Assembly: GCA_020633555.1 (NCBI GenBank)
Contig: JACKDL010000020.1
Coordinates: 41,164 to 105,163 of the forward strand
DNA from: Myxococcales bacterium
GTDB lineage: Bacteria > Myxococcota_A > Bradymonadia > UBA7976 > UBA1532
DNA length: 64,000 nucleotides
Direction of reading: 5' to 3'
Shown: piece by piece, positions 44,374 to 54,807 of the stretch
How positions within the stretch are numbered: position 1 is the stretch's first letter
Layout: every line of letters begins with the position of its first letter
Notes under the pieces: generated by a model
The model's database searches: none
Told to the model about the DNA's origin: nothing
What the model saw: only the letters and a program-made list of their open reading frames with translations
Program-made: the position numbers and the translations under genes

Positions 44374-45384
44374 ATGGGCGAGGAAGGCATGTCGGCCAAC
44401 CAGCGAGAGCGCGACACCTCGGAGGTGCGCAGCCGCCCCCACCACACGGTCACGCGCTGGCACGAGATGGTCACCGTCTCGCCGGTGATGCACGAGCTGT
44501 TCGAGCTGGTGCGGCGGGTGTCGCGGACCACGGCCTCGGTGCTCATTCGCGGTGAGTCGGGCACCGGCAAGGAGCTGGTGGCCCACGCGATCCATCAGCT
44601 CAGCGATCGCGCCAGCGGGCCGTTCCGCGCCGTGAACTGCGCGACCTTCACCCCCGAGCTGCTGGCCAGCGAGTTGTTCGGCCACGTGCGCGGCGCCTTC
44701 ACGGGCGCGGTCCGCGACCGCCGCGGCCTGTTCGAGCTGGCGGACGGCGGCACGCTGTTCCTCGACGAGATCGCCGAGATCCCCCTGCCCATCCAGGCCC
44801 AGCTCCTGCGGGTGCTGCAGGAGAAGACGTTCGTGCCCGTGGGCGGCACCGAGCCGGTGCACGTGGACGTGCGCATCGTGGCGGCCACCCACAAGTCGCT
44901 GCGGCGTGAGGTGGAGCGGCGGCGGTTCCGGGCCGATCTGATGTACCGCATCCGCGTGGTGCCGCTGTTCCTGCCGCCCTTGCGCTCGCGCCCCGGCGAC
45001 GTGGAGGCGCTGATCTGGCACTTCATCGACGAGCTGAACGAGGCCTACGGGCGCCGGGTGGACGGGATATCGGATCAGGCGCTGAAGGCCATGCTGGCCC
45101 ACGACTGGCCCGGCAACGTGCGCGAGCTGCACAACGTGCTGGAGTACGCCTTCGCCGTGGGGCAGGGCGGCACGATCCACATCTGCGATCTGACGCCCGA
45201 GCTGCGGGGCGAGGGCCCGGTGCAGGGGCTGGACGCCCGGCCCATGACCGCCCTGGACCTGGAGCGCAAGCGCATCCTGGACGCCCTGAGCCAGGCCAAC
45301 GGGCGCAAGGGCCAGGCCGCCGAGATGCTGGGGCTGTCGCGCTCGACCCTGTGGCGCAAGATGCGCGAGCACCAGCTGAGCTGA
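44374..45384 (+). CDS. Sigma-54-dependent activator lacking a sensor domain
   Basis: A 336-residue AAA+ enhancer-binding protein. Walker A GESGTGKE (about 59-66), the sigma-54 contact loop GAFTGA, Walker B GTLFLDEI, the arginine-finger region FRADLMYRI and a C-terminal Fis-type helix-turn-helix (KGQAAEMLGLSRSTLWRKM) are all present. Only about 40 residues precede the AAA+ domain, too few for a GAF, PAS or receiver domain, and they have no Cys. It closes the sulfur operon 68 bases after the dioxygenase, so autoregulation through the upstream inverted repeat is the simplest reading. ATG 44389 is an alternative start. Confidence 0.88.
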   Translation: MGEEGMSANQRERDTSEVRSRPHHTVTRWHEMVTVSPVMHELFELVRRVSRTTASVLIRGESGTGKELVAHAIHQLSDRASGPFRAVNCATFTPELLASELFGHVRGAFTGAVRDRRGLFELADGGTLFLDEIAEIPLPIQAQLLRVLQEKTFVPVGGTEPVHVDVRIVAATHKSLRREVERRRFRADLMYRIRVVPLFLPPLRSRPGDVEALIWHFIDELNEAYGRRVDGISDQALKAMLAHDWPGNVRELHNVLEYAFAVGQGGTIHICDLTPELRGEGPVQGLDARPMTALDLERKRILDALSQANGRKGQAAEMLGLSRSTLWRKMREHQLS

Positions 45385-45427
45385 GCGCGCGGTTGAGCGC
45401 GGCCGGGCGGGGGTGCATGCTCCGCCC

Positions 45428-46210
45428 ATGCACATCGAACCGCTCTTCGAGCAGCTGTGGCGCGACTACGCGGCGGTGACCCCGTCGGCGGCGCGCATCC
45501 AGGCCCTGCTGGCCGCCCGCGGCGAGCCGGTGACCAACGATCACATCGCCCTGCGCACCTTCGACGTGGCCGGAATCGACCTGGACACGCTGGCCCGGCC
45601 CTTCCTGGACCTGGGTTACGTGGCCACCGGCGAGTACGCCTTCCCGGTGAAGAGGCTGCAGGCCCGCAGCTACAGCCACCCCGCCGGGCACCCGCGGGTG
45701 TTCATCTCGCAGCTCGTCACCGCCGAGTTCAGCGACCGGGTGCAGCGCGCGGCCCGGGGCTTCGCCGCGCAGGTGGGCCCGAACCCGCTCACGGGCCAGC
45801 GGTGGGATCCGCCCGCCCACGCGGTGTACGAGGCCCTGCGGCAGGAGTCCGAGTACGCGGCCTGGCTGGCGGCCTTCGGCATCCGCGCCAACCACTTCAC
45901 GGTGGCGGTCCACGCGTTGAAGACCTTCGACGGGCTCGAGGCGCTGAACGACTGGCTGCTGCACGAAGGCTTCGGGCTGAACGACCGCGGGGGCCTGATC
46001 AAGGGGGGCCCCGGGGTGTGCCTGGCCCAGTCCAGCACCTGGGCCGATCGCGTCCAGTGGGCCTTCGCCGACAAGATCGCCGAGGTGCCGAGCTGCTACT
46101 ACGAGTTCGCGCAGCGCTTCCCCGGGCCCGACGGGGCGCTGTACGACGGGTTCGTCACCGACTCCGCCGATCGGATCTTCGAGTCCACCGACCACCGCGC
46201 GCCGTCATGA
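45428..46210 (+). CDS. DUF1338 family protein (2-oxoadipate dioxygenase/decarboxylase-like)
   Basis: A 260-residue protein. The family landmarks TNDHIALRTF (H39), IRANHFTV (H156) and SCYYEFAQRF (E226) give the two-His-one-Glu iron site expected of HglS/YdcJ-type enzymes, which convert 2-oxoadipate to 2-hydroxyglutarate in lysine breakdown. This is the short form of the family; the characterised HglS is longer, so substrate identity is uncertain. No lysine-degradation neighbours are visible. Confidence 0.82.
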   Translation: MHIEPLFEQLWRDYAAVTPSAARIQALLAARGEPVTNDHIALRTFDVAGIDLDTLARPFLDLGYVATGEYAFPVKRLQARSYSHPAGHPRVFISQLVTAEFSDRVQRAARGFAAQVGPNPLTGQRWDPPAHAVYEALRQESEYAAWLAAFGIRANHFTVAVHALKTFDGLEALNDWLLHEGFGLNDRGGLIKGGPGVCLAQSSTWADRVQWAFADKIAEVPSCYYEFAQRFPGPDGALYDGFVTDSADRIFESTDHRAPS

Positions 46211-46297
46211 TGGAGCGATGACGGGGCGGTGAGGGGCCGCTGACACCCGCCGTCGCCGGGTTTGCGAGACTGGGGCCACCTTGAAAGGGAGGTCCCC

Positions 46298-47158
46298 ATG
46301 CCCTCGCGTCTGCCCACGCTGCCGTCCATCGCCCTGCTGCTCGCCGCCGCCACGCTGACCGCCTGCGGGGCGGCCCACCGGCCCTCGGCGCCCACCATGA
46401 AGCCCCTGGCCCTGGCGCAGCCCGCCCAGCCCAAGGTGCTGGAAGAAAACCACTTTCAGCGCGACAAGGTGGGCACGGTGAGCGAGGGGGCCATCCGCGA
46501 GATCCTGGCTGCGCCGGTGTTCCTGGAGGCGAAGGCGCGGCTGGGCATCGTGCCGGTGGAGACGGGCTACGAGCTGGACAAGGACGTGCCGCTGACCGAG
46601 GTGACCGGGCAGCTCGCCGAGCGCCTGACGGACGCCGGCTTCTTCGAGGTGGCCAGCGAGGTCACCACCGACTGGCCGGGCACCCGCAGCGTGGCCGGCC
46701 TGCGCGAGATCGCCACCCGCTACCGGGCCGAGTACCTGCTGCTGTACCGCCACCGCTTCGTGGACTGGCAGAACGTGAACGGCTGGGGCGTGAGCTGGCT
46801 GGCGGTGCTGCCCATCCTGTTTGCGCCTCACAACACGGTGGAGGTGTCGGGCGTGCTCGAGGCCACTCTGTTCGACGTGAAGACGGGCACGCTGCTGTTC
46901 ACCGTGTACGAGCGGGTGGGCGACGAGCGGAAGCAGAACATCTGGCACCCCGCCCGCAAGCTGCGGCACTTCAAGCGCGACCTGCTGAAGCAGGCCACCG
47001 AGAAGCTGGCGGCGAAGGTGGACGGGCGCCTGCGGCTGCTGGTGGCGGCTCGGCCGGAGCCGAGCGATCAGGCCCTGGCGCAGGCGCCGGTGTCGGCCCC
47101 GGCCCAGGCAGCGCCCGAGCCCGTGGCGGGCCCTACGGCGCTGGCGGAGGCCCGCTGA
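46298..47158 (+). CDS. Lipoprotein of unknown function
   Basis: A 286-residue protein. Signal peptide with lipobox TLTAC (Cys about 23), then a mixed domain (ARLGIVPVETGYELDKD, YRAEYLLLYRHRF) resembling outer-membrane lipoproteins of the CsgG/LptE-like general shape only loosely, and a Pro/Ala tail. GGGAGG lies well before the ATG at 46298. It ends inside the convergent RnfD/Sel1 gene, overlapping by 26 bases. Unknown function. Confidence 0.72.
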   Translation: MPSRLPTLPSIALLLAAATLTACGAAHRPSAPTMKPLALAQPAQPKVLEENHFQRDKVGTVSEGAIREILAAPVFLEAKARLGIVPVETGYELDKDVPLTEVTGQLAERLTDAGFFEVASEVTTDWPGTRSVAGLREIATRYRAEYLLLYRHRFVDWQNVNGWGVSWLAVLPILFAPHNTVEVSGVLEATLFDVKTGTLLFTVYERVGDERKQNIWHPARKLRHFKRDLLKQATEKLAAKVDGRLRLLVAARPEPSDQALAQAPVSAPAQAAPEPVAGPTALAEAR

Positions 47159-48968
47159 GCTGCCGCTGGTGCTGGCAGCCCGGCTCGAAGCCCGCCTTGC
47201 AGGCGCGCTCGAAGGCCTTGAAGGCGGCCTGGGGGTTGGCCGGCACACCCATGCTGGGCACGGGCCGCAGCGCCAGGATGCCGAGCTGGTCGCAGCCCTG
47301 CCCGTCGCCCCCGTCGCAGGCGGTGCTGAGCGCCTTGAAGGCCACGCCGGGATCCGCCGGGCCCCCCTGGCCCTGCAGGGCCATGACCCCCAGCCGGGTG
47401 CAGCCGGTGAGGCTCCCGCCGTCGCAGGCCCGGCGGAACAGCCGGCGGGCCTCGGCCTGGGCCTTCGGCTCGCCGGCCGCCTGGGTCATGAGCACGCCGC
47501 CCAGGTGGTTGCACCCCTCGACGGTGCCCCGGTTGCAGGCCAGCTCGTAGTAAAAGCCCGCGTCCTTGGGGTTGGCCGAGATGCCTTCGCCGAACTCGTA
47601 GATGACCCCCAGGTTGTGACAGGCCTCGCCCGTGCCCGCGTCGCAGGCGCCCACCAGCACCCGCCGCCAGTTCTCGCAGGCGGTGGCATCGGCGCCGTTG
47701 TCGCAGCGGGTCTGCCAGAAGGCCGGATCCGCGCCGGGGTGTTCGATGAGCTGGGGCCGGATGGCCACGAAGGCGCCGGTCCACAGGACCACGTGGGCCA
47801 CCCGGTGGCTGAGGCCGCCGCCGGCGTAGATGGCCGCCGGGCCCGTGGGGCGCGGGCGATCGGCGGGTCGCACCAGGCGCACCAGCCGCTCGGTCCAGGC
47901 GCGCACCGGGATGCCGCCGAACACCCGGTCGATCCAGCGCACCATCAGGTTCATCAGCGGCACCTGGAGCACCTTGTCGAAGAAGGCCACCGTCAGGCCC
48001 GGATCCTCCCCGAGGGCGGGCCGCTCCATGCCGCGCAGCAGGATGTACAGCCCCATGACGCCCACGCTGTAGAGGACCCCGAAGGCGATCTTCCCGCCGT
48101 CGGTGTAGGGGCTGGAGACCGGATCGGTGACCAGCAGCGTCATGCCCAGGAACACGGCGATGGGGATGGCGGTGTCGACGAACAGCCAGGTGCCCGTGAT
48201 CGCGTACCACAGCAGGCCCAGCAGCACCGCCGAGACGGCGGCGGAGGCGGTCACCAGGCCCACCGCGAAGAAGAGCTGGACGACCACGCCCGCCAGGAAC
48301 ATCTGCTCGAACGCGAAGGGGCCGTAGCCGAGCGTCACCGAGATCTCGGGGCCCCAGGTGTGGTGCACCTGCTGGGTGACGATCAACCCCAGCGCGGCCA
48401 CGGTCAGACCGATGGCCGATGGGTTGAAGATGTGGACCGACTTCCCCTCGCGCTCCCACTTCACGTACTCGCGGGCCAGGTAGGCCAGCGCGATCATGCC
48501 GAGCTGCAGGGCGAACCAGTCGTCCTTGAACCACAAGAACAGGTTGGTGCTGCCCACGATGTTCCAGTGGCCGAAGCTCATGCGGAAGTTGCCGTAGCGC
48601 TTCCACGAGAGGCCCACGTCCACCAGGTACGCGAAGAACACCTGGGCGATGATCAGCGGGACCTGCGCGTAGACGTTCTCCCAGTACCAGCCCCAGTAGG
48701 CGAACACCGACGAGTGCATGACGATCTGCACCAGGTGCGGCTTGCGGGGCATGAACTGCATGCCCAGCGTCTGCCCGCGCCGGCGGGCGCCGAGGGCCAG
48801 GGCGCCGAGCCAGACCGCGAAGCCCAGCCAGGTGCCGGCGATGGCCCAGAACAGGCCGGGCGTGGCCTGGACCCGGGGCAGGGCCAGGAAGCCGCCGTAG
48901 ATGCCGAAGAAGCCGAGCAGCACCAGGCGCTGCACGGCGGGGGGGATGGGGCGCTGGGCGTCAGCCAT
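47133..48968 (-). CDS. RnfD/NqrB-like membrane protein fused to Sel1 repeats
   Basis: A 611-residue protein. Residues about 1-340 have eight or more membrane helices with the conserved text VHIFNPSAIGLT and LLVTDPVSSPYTDGGKIAFGV, which match RnfD/NqrB (NQR2) subunits of ion-pumping flavoprotein complexes. The FMN-linkage motif of those subunits (Ser/Thr-Gly-Ala-Thr) is not seen. After a final hydrophobic segment, residues about 410-611 are Sel1-like repeats with paired Cys (GACDAGTGEACHNLGVIYEFG, ACNRGTVEGCNHLGGVL, ACDGGDGQGCDQLGIL) facing the periplasm. No other rnf or nqr gene is nearby, so this is a stand-alone derivative with a possible electron-transfer or scaffolding role. Confidence 0.83.
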   Translation of the reverse strand: MADAQRPIPPAVQRLVLLGFFGIYGGFLALPRVQATPGLFWAIAGTWLGFAVWLGALALGARRRGQTLGMQFMPRKPHLVQIVMHSSVFAYWGWYWENVYAQVPLIIAQVFFAYLVDVGLSWKRYGNFRMSFGHWNIVGSTNLFLWFKDDWFALQLGMIALAYLAREYVKWEREGKSVHIFNPSAIGLTVAALGLIVTQQVHHTWGPEISVTLGYGPFAFEQMFLAGVVVQLFFAVGLVTASAAVSAVLLGLLWYAITGTWLFVDTAIPIAVFLGMTLLVTDPVSSPYTDGGKIAFGVLYSVGVMGLYILLRGMERPALGEDPGLTVAFFDKVLQVPLMNLMVRWIDRVFGGIPVRAWTERLVRLVRPADRPRPTGPAAIYAGGGLSHRVAHVVLWTGAFVAIRPQLIEHPGADPAFWQTRCDNGADATACENWRRVLVGACDAGTGEACHNLGVIYEFGEGISANPKDAGFYYELACNRGTVEGCNHLGGVLMTQAAGEPKAQAEARRLFRRACDGGSLTGCTRLGVMALQGQGGPADPGVAFKALSTACDGGDGQGCDQLGILALRPVPSMGVPANPQAAFKAFERACKAGFEPGCQHQRQLSGPPPAP

Positions 48969-49020
48969 CGGAGTCGGGCTCCGGGGGGAGAGGAGGGCGC
49001 AGCGTATCAGCCTGCGCGGT

Positions 49021-49323
49021 TCAATCGCAGAGATCGGCCTTCACGCAGCGGCTGTTCTGGGGGAAGGCGTCGATCTGCAGGCAGATCTGCCCGTTGGGGC
49101 AGTCGCCGCCCTCACCGCAGACGGCGCCCACGCACTCGTTGGGCGTCAGCCGCTGGCCGTCGGGGCAGGTGATCTCCCAGTTCAGGCAGATGTTCTCGGA
49201 CAGGGCGGCGCAGGGGTCGCGGCGCGTGAAGCCGTCGCCCGACACCGAGCAGGCGTCGCCCACGTCCTTGCAGCCGGCCAGGCCCAGCAGGGCCACGGCG
49301 GCGATCATCAGCATGGGCTTCAT
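49021..49323 (-). CDS. Small Cys-rich lipoprotein
   Basis: A 100-residue protein with a lipobox (LLGLAGC, Cys 18) and a mature part with ten Cys (CSVSGDGFTRRDPC, CLNWEITC, CVGAVCGEGGDC, CLQIDAFPQNSRC). Its ATG overlaps the stop of the preceding gene (ATGA). The Cys pattern is a small disulfide knot of the kind seen repeatedly in this window. Function unknown. Confidence 0.75.
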   Translation of the reverse strand: MKPMLMIAAVALLGLAGCKDVGDACSVSGDGFTRRDPCAALSENICLNWEITCPDGQRLTPNECVGAVCGEGGDCPNGQICLQIDAFPQNSRCVKADLCD

Positions 49324-49802
49324 CCGTCGATCCTCCGCACCAGACCCGAGTGCAGCGCGTCGAGCAGCTTGGGCTCGGTGAACTTGATGACCATCTCGCC
49401 GCCGGTGGGGCGGCGCGCCACCAGCAGGCGGCTGAAGTCGCCAGCGGGGCCGGGATCGATCTGGAAGACCACCCAGGGGCCGTCCACCTCGGGGCGCACC
49501 CCGCGGACCTCGAAGCGCATGCCCTCGGTGAAGCCGGCCATCTCGGGGGCGCCGCCCTCGTGGCGGCGGGCGTGGGCCGCCAGCTCGGCCTGCCAGGCCT
49601 TCTGGCGGGCGGCCACCCGGTCCTGGTCGATCTGGCGGGCCACCCGGCGCTCCTCGGCGTGGTTGATCTTGCCGGTGGGCACCTCGGCGTAGACGTCGGC
49701 GGGCTCGTAGGCGGGCACCTTGGCGGGCGCCCCCGCGCCGGGCGGCGGGGCCGCGGCGGTGGCGTCTTCGAGCATCTGGTCGAGCAGCGACTTCCCGCTC
49801 AT
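49320..49802 (-). CDS. Conserved-looking cytoplasmic protein, unknown
   Basis: A 160-residue protein with no signal peptide. It opens MSGKSLLDQMLEDA, has a Pro/Ala stretch, then an Asp/Glu/Arg-rich helical part (HAEERRVARQIDQDR) and a C-terminal beta-like part (FEVRGVRPEVDGPWVVFQID). AAGGAG lies six bases before the ATG. It is divergent from the ABC exporter and coupled to the lipoprotein that follows. Function not recognised. Confidence 0.68.
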   Translation of the reverse strand: MSGKSLLDQMLEDATAAAPPPGAGAPAKVPAYEPADVYAEVPTGKINHAEERRVARQIDQDRVAARQKAWQAELAAHARRHEGGAPEMAGFTEGMRFEVRGVRPEVDGPWVVFQIDPGPAGDFSRLLVARRPTGGEMVIKFTEPKLLDALHSGLVRRIDG

Positions 49803-49831
49803 GGCGGCTCCTTGCAGGCTGGGCGAGGGCA

Positions 49832-49859
49832 TTGTGCCGCCGCCCGCGGCGGGGCACAA
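49832..49859. promoter_or_regulatory. Inverted repeat in the divergent spacer upstream of the ABC exporter
   Basis: ttgtgcc (49832-49838) and ggcacaa (49853-49859) are exact inverted copies around a GC-rich core (gccgcccgcggcgg) that can extend the stem. The site lies between the divergent starts at 49802 and 49930, where an operator for one or both genes would be expected. Confidence 0.45.
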
Positions 49860-49929
49860 ACGCAGCCCCCACGAAACCTGCAAGCGCCAGGGGAGTTCCC
49901 ATGCCCATGCCGCGCCCCTGGAGCCCCCG

Positions 49930-51744
<1,815 letters not shown>

Positions 51745-51821
51745 AGGCGCGCCGCGCAATCGGGCGCACGTCAGGGCGGTGCGGCCTTGACGGTGCGCGC
51801 GCTGCGGCGCCCACTGCGGCC

Positions 51822-53225
51822 ATGCAGAGCACACGCTACCGCGCCGCGCTGGTGTTGACCCCTGCGGGGGCGCACCGGGATTGGGCGCTGACCGTACAGG
51901 GGGACCGGATCACGGCCCTGGGCCCCGCGGGCGCCGCGGTACCCGGCGACGTGGATCTGGGCGACGTGGCGCTGATCCCCGGCCTGGTGGACGCCCACAG
52001 CCACGCCTTCCAGCGGGCGCTGCGGGGGCGCACGCAGCACCTGGACGCCGCGCGGCCGGACGCCGACTTCTGGACCTGGCGCGAGGCCATGTATCGGGTG
52101 GCGCTGCGGCTGGATCCCGACGAAGTGGAGGCCCTGGCCCGGCTGACCTTCCTGGAGCTGGTGGAGGCCGGGGTGACGGCGGTGGGTGAGTTTCACTACC
52201 TGCACCACCAGCCCGACGGGCGGCCGTACGCCGATCCCAACGAGCTGGCGCACCGGGTGATCCGCGCGGCGCAGGCGGTGGGGCTGCGCATCGCGCTGCT
52301 GCGGGTGCTGTATCACCGCGGGGGGTATCAGCGGCCGGCGGGCGACGCGCAGCGGCGGTTCGTGGAAAGCGACGTGGACACCGCGCTGGCTCGGGTGGAG
52401 GCGCTGGCGGCGGCCTGGGCGGGCACCCGGGGCGTGTCGGTGGGCCTGGCGCCCCACTCGGTGCGGGCGGTGCCGGGCGAGTGGCTGGCGGCGGCGGGGG
52501 CCCACGCCCGCGCCACCGGGCGGGTGCTGCACGTGCACGCCTGTGAGCAGCCCGCCGAGCTGGCCGAGTGCAGGGCCGAGCATGGCGCCGAGCCCGTGGC
52601 CGTGCTGGAGTCGCTGGGGGCGCTGGGGCCCAGGACCACCCTGGTGCACGCCACCTGGCTGGAGGATGGGGCCGCGGGGCGCATCGCGGCGGCGGACGCC
52701 CTGGTGTGCGCCTGCGCCACCACCGAGCGGGACCTGGGCGACGGCTTCCTGCCCGCCGACGACCTGCTGGGGCGCGGGGTGCGCCTGTGCCGGGGCAGCG
52801 ACAGCCACGTGCGCATCGACCCGTGGGAAGACCTGCGGATCATCGAGTACCACGAGCGGCTGCAGCGGGTGCGGCGCAACGTGCTGGCGGCCCACCACCC
52901 GCGCTGGGGGGGCGCGGCGGACGGCGATCGGCACACGGCGGCGGTGCTGTGGCCCATCGCCGCGCAGCACGGGGCGCAGGCCCTGGGGCTGGCGGGCGGG
53001 GCGCTCGCCGTGGGCGCGCCGGCCGACTTCGTGAGCCTGGATCTGAGCGAGCCCACCCTGGCGGGCGCGCAGGCCGACACCCTGCTGGCCGAGCTGGTGT
53101 TCAGCGCCGACGCCCGGGCCGTGCGCGACGTGTTCGTGGGCGGGCGCCGGGTGGTGACGGGCGGGCGGCACCCCCAACGGGCGGCCATCGTGGCCGCGGC
53201 CCGGCGGGTGATGGCGGCGCTGTAA
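51822..53225 (+). CDS. hutF: Formimidoylglutamate deiminase
   Basis: A 467-residue amidohydrolase-superfamily enzyme. The metal ligands are in VDAHSHAFQRALRG; conserved HutF blocks are FWTWREAMYR, GVTAVGEFHYLHHQPDG, GLAPHSVRAVP, HVHACEQPAE, TTLVHATWLED, ATTERDLGDGFLP and RGSDSHVRIDPWEDLR. It converts N-formimino-L-glutamate to N-formyl-L-glutamate and ammonia in one route of histidine degradation. Other hut genes are absent nearby; the amidohydrolase at 23968 could do the following step. Start at the ATG 51822. Confidence 0.92.
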   Translation: MQSTRYRAALVLTPAGAHRDWALTVQGDRITALGPAGAAVPGDVDLGDVALIPGLVDAHSHAFQRALRGRTQHLDAARPDADFWTWREAMYRVALRLDPDEVEALARLTFLELVEAGVTAVGEFHYLHHQPDGRPYADPNELAHRVIRAAQAVGLRIALLRVLYHRGGYQRPAGDAQRRFVESDVDTALARVEALAAAWAGTRGVSVGLAPHSVRAVPGEWLAAAGAHARATGRVLHVHACEQPAELAECRAEHGAEPVAVLESLGALGPRTTLVHATWLEDGAAGRIAAADALVCACATTERDLGDGFLPADDLLGRGVRLCRGSDSHVRIDPWEDLRIIEYHERLQRVRRNVLAAHHPRWGGAADGDRHTAAVLWPIAAQHGAQALGLAGGALAVGAPADFVSLDLSEPTLAGAQADTLLAELVFSADARAVRDVFVGGRRVVTGGRHPQRAAIVAAARRVMAAL

Positions 53226-53331
53226 GGGTCTGAATCAAAAGCGGTTCTCACTTTGTCGCCCAGTTTGACGCGACAGGCGCGGCGGCCCGCCGATGGAGAG
53301 GGGTACGGACCCAGGACTCCGGAGGGACGCC

Positions 53332-53985
53332 ATGAACGGTTGTGTGGGACTCAGCGGCGAGCTGGACGGCGAGGGCGCGCTGCGCCGGGTGGTGCGGCAG
53401 CTCTGCGCGCCCCTGAACGATCACTGGCGGCAGGCGGCCGCCGAGGCCTTCGTCGCGGCGGGGGGCCCGCCGCCGGGCCCGGCGCCCGCCGACCAGTTCT
53501 TCACCCTGTGGGCCGCCTGTGACTTCGCGCCCCAGGGGCACCCGCTGGCCCGGGTGGTGGCCAACGGGCTGGCGGATCGGCTGCCCCCGGCTCAGCGGGC
53601 GGCCCTGGCGGCGCTGGCGGTGAGCCCGCCACGGCTGCTGTGGGCCCGGCGGGTGGGGGAGGGGCGGATCCTGGTGGACGCCCTGAGCGGCCAGCACTGG
53701 CCCACGGCGCTGGCGGCGCTTGTGCCCGACGGCGGGGCCGCCCTGACCCGGCTGCTGTGGCGCCCGGGCATCCCGCGGCAGATCGGCCCCTTCCATGTGC
53801 TGGGTGCGGGCGCTCCGGCCGAGGCGGCGCGGGCGGCGCTGCGGCAGGGGGCGGGCCCGCGGCCCTGGCGGGCGCCGGTGGCCACCTGGCGGCGGCTGGC
53901 GCCGGCGCTGTACGCGGCCCACAAGGCCCACGCGCCGGTGGTGTACGGCGACGCGCGGCTGCGGCCGTGGGCGGTGGCGGCGTGA
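53332..53985 (+). CDS. Unknown protein
   Basis: A 217-residue protein without signal peptide or membrane helix, opening MNGCVGLSGELDGEG. It is Ala/Leu/Arg-rich and helix-prone with several Trp (TLWAACDF, LLWARRVGEG, LLWRPGIPRQIGPF). GGAGGGACGCC precedes the ATG. Only 60 bases separate it from the fabL-like gene, so it may be co-transcribed with it. No family recognised. Confidence 0.65.
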   Translation: MNGCVGLSGELDGEGALRRVVRQLCAPLNDHWRQAAAEAFVAAGGPPPGPAPADQFFTLWAACDFAPQGHPLARVVANGLADRLPPAQRAALAALAVSPPRLLWARRVGEGRILVDALSGQHWPTALAALVPDGGAALTRLLWRPGIPRQIGPFHVLGAGAPAEAARAALRQGAGPRPWRAPVATWRRLAPALYAAHKAHAPVVYGDARLRPWAVAA

Positions 53986-54045
53986 GCGCTTGTGTCGGGC
54001 GGGCCGCTCTTGGAAGGTAGGGGCCTTCAACCCCTGGGGGCGGCG

Positions 54046-54807
54046 ATGAACGAGCTGGATCAGAGCGGCAGGCGGGTGCTGGTGACGGGCGGATCGGGCG
54101 ACATCGGGCGGGCGCTGTGCGCCGCCTTCGCCGCCCGCGGCGCGCGGGTGGCCTTCACCTGGTTCACCAACCACGAGGGCTGCGAGGCCACCCGGCAGGC
54201 GGTGCTTGCGGCGGGCGGGCCCGAGCCGGTGGCCATCCGGGCCAACCTGCGCAGCAAGGGGGGCGCGGCCGAGGTGGCCGAGCAGGCGCTGGCGGCCCTG
54301 GGGGCGGTGGACGTGTTCTTCAACAACGCCGCCAGCGGCGTGCTGAAGCCGGCGCCCGAGCTCACCGCCAAGCACTGGGACTGGACCATGGACATCAACG
54401 CCAAGGCCTTCCTGGAGCTGACCAACGCCCTGGCGCCCACCATGCCCGCAGGCGGGCGGATCATGGCCCTGACCAGCGCCGGGGCCACCCGGGCCATCGA
54501 GAACTACGCGGTCATCGGCGCCAGCAAGGCGGCCACCGAGGCGCTGGTGCGCCACTTCGCGCAGGCGCTGGGGCCGCGGGGCATCACGGTGAACGCCGTG
54601 TGCCCCGGCGTGGTGGACACCGGCGCGCTGACCCACTTCCCCAACCGCGAGCAGCTCCTGGAGGTGGCGCGCTACCGCACCCCCAACGGGCGCATCGCGA
54701 CGCCAGCGGACGTGGCCGACGTGGCGGTGCTGCTGGCCAGCCCGCTGGCGCAGATGATCCAGGGGCAGACGGTGGTGGTGGACGGCGGCTACGGGGTGCT
54801 GGCGTGA
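54046..54807 (+). CDS. fabL: Enoyl-[acyl-carrier-protein] reductase, FabL type
   Basis: A 253-residue short-chain dehydrogenase-like enzyme. The nucleotide motif is TGGSGDIGRAL, with FNNAASGV following. The catalytic Tyr and Lys are in ENYAVIGASKAA, spaced Tyr-x6-Lys as in enoyl-ACP reductases rather than the Tyr-x3-Lys of ordinary SDRs. The block THFPNREQLLEVARYRTPNGR and the end MIQGQTVVVDGGYGVLA match Bacillus FabL closely from memory. It does the last reduction of fatty-acid elongation. Its stop overlaps the start of the phospholipase-like gene (GTGA). Confidence 0.88.
   Translation: MNELDQSGRRVLVTGGSGDIGRALCAAFAARGARVAFTWFTNHEGCEATRQAVLAAGGPEPVAIRANLRSKGGAAEVAEQALAALGAVDVFFNNAASGVLKPAPELTAKHWDWTMDINAKAFLELTNALAPTMPAGGRIMALTSAGATRAIENYAVIGASKAATEALVRHFAQALGPRGITVNAVCPGVVDTGALTHFPNREQLLEVARYRTPNGRIATPADVADVAVLLASPLAQMIQGQTVVVDGGYGVLA

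Noticed and set aside
54046..54807. Ordinary 3-oxoacyl reductase (FabG)
   Set aside because: The Tyr-to-Lys spacing is six residues and the HFPNRE block matches FabL-type enoyl reductases.
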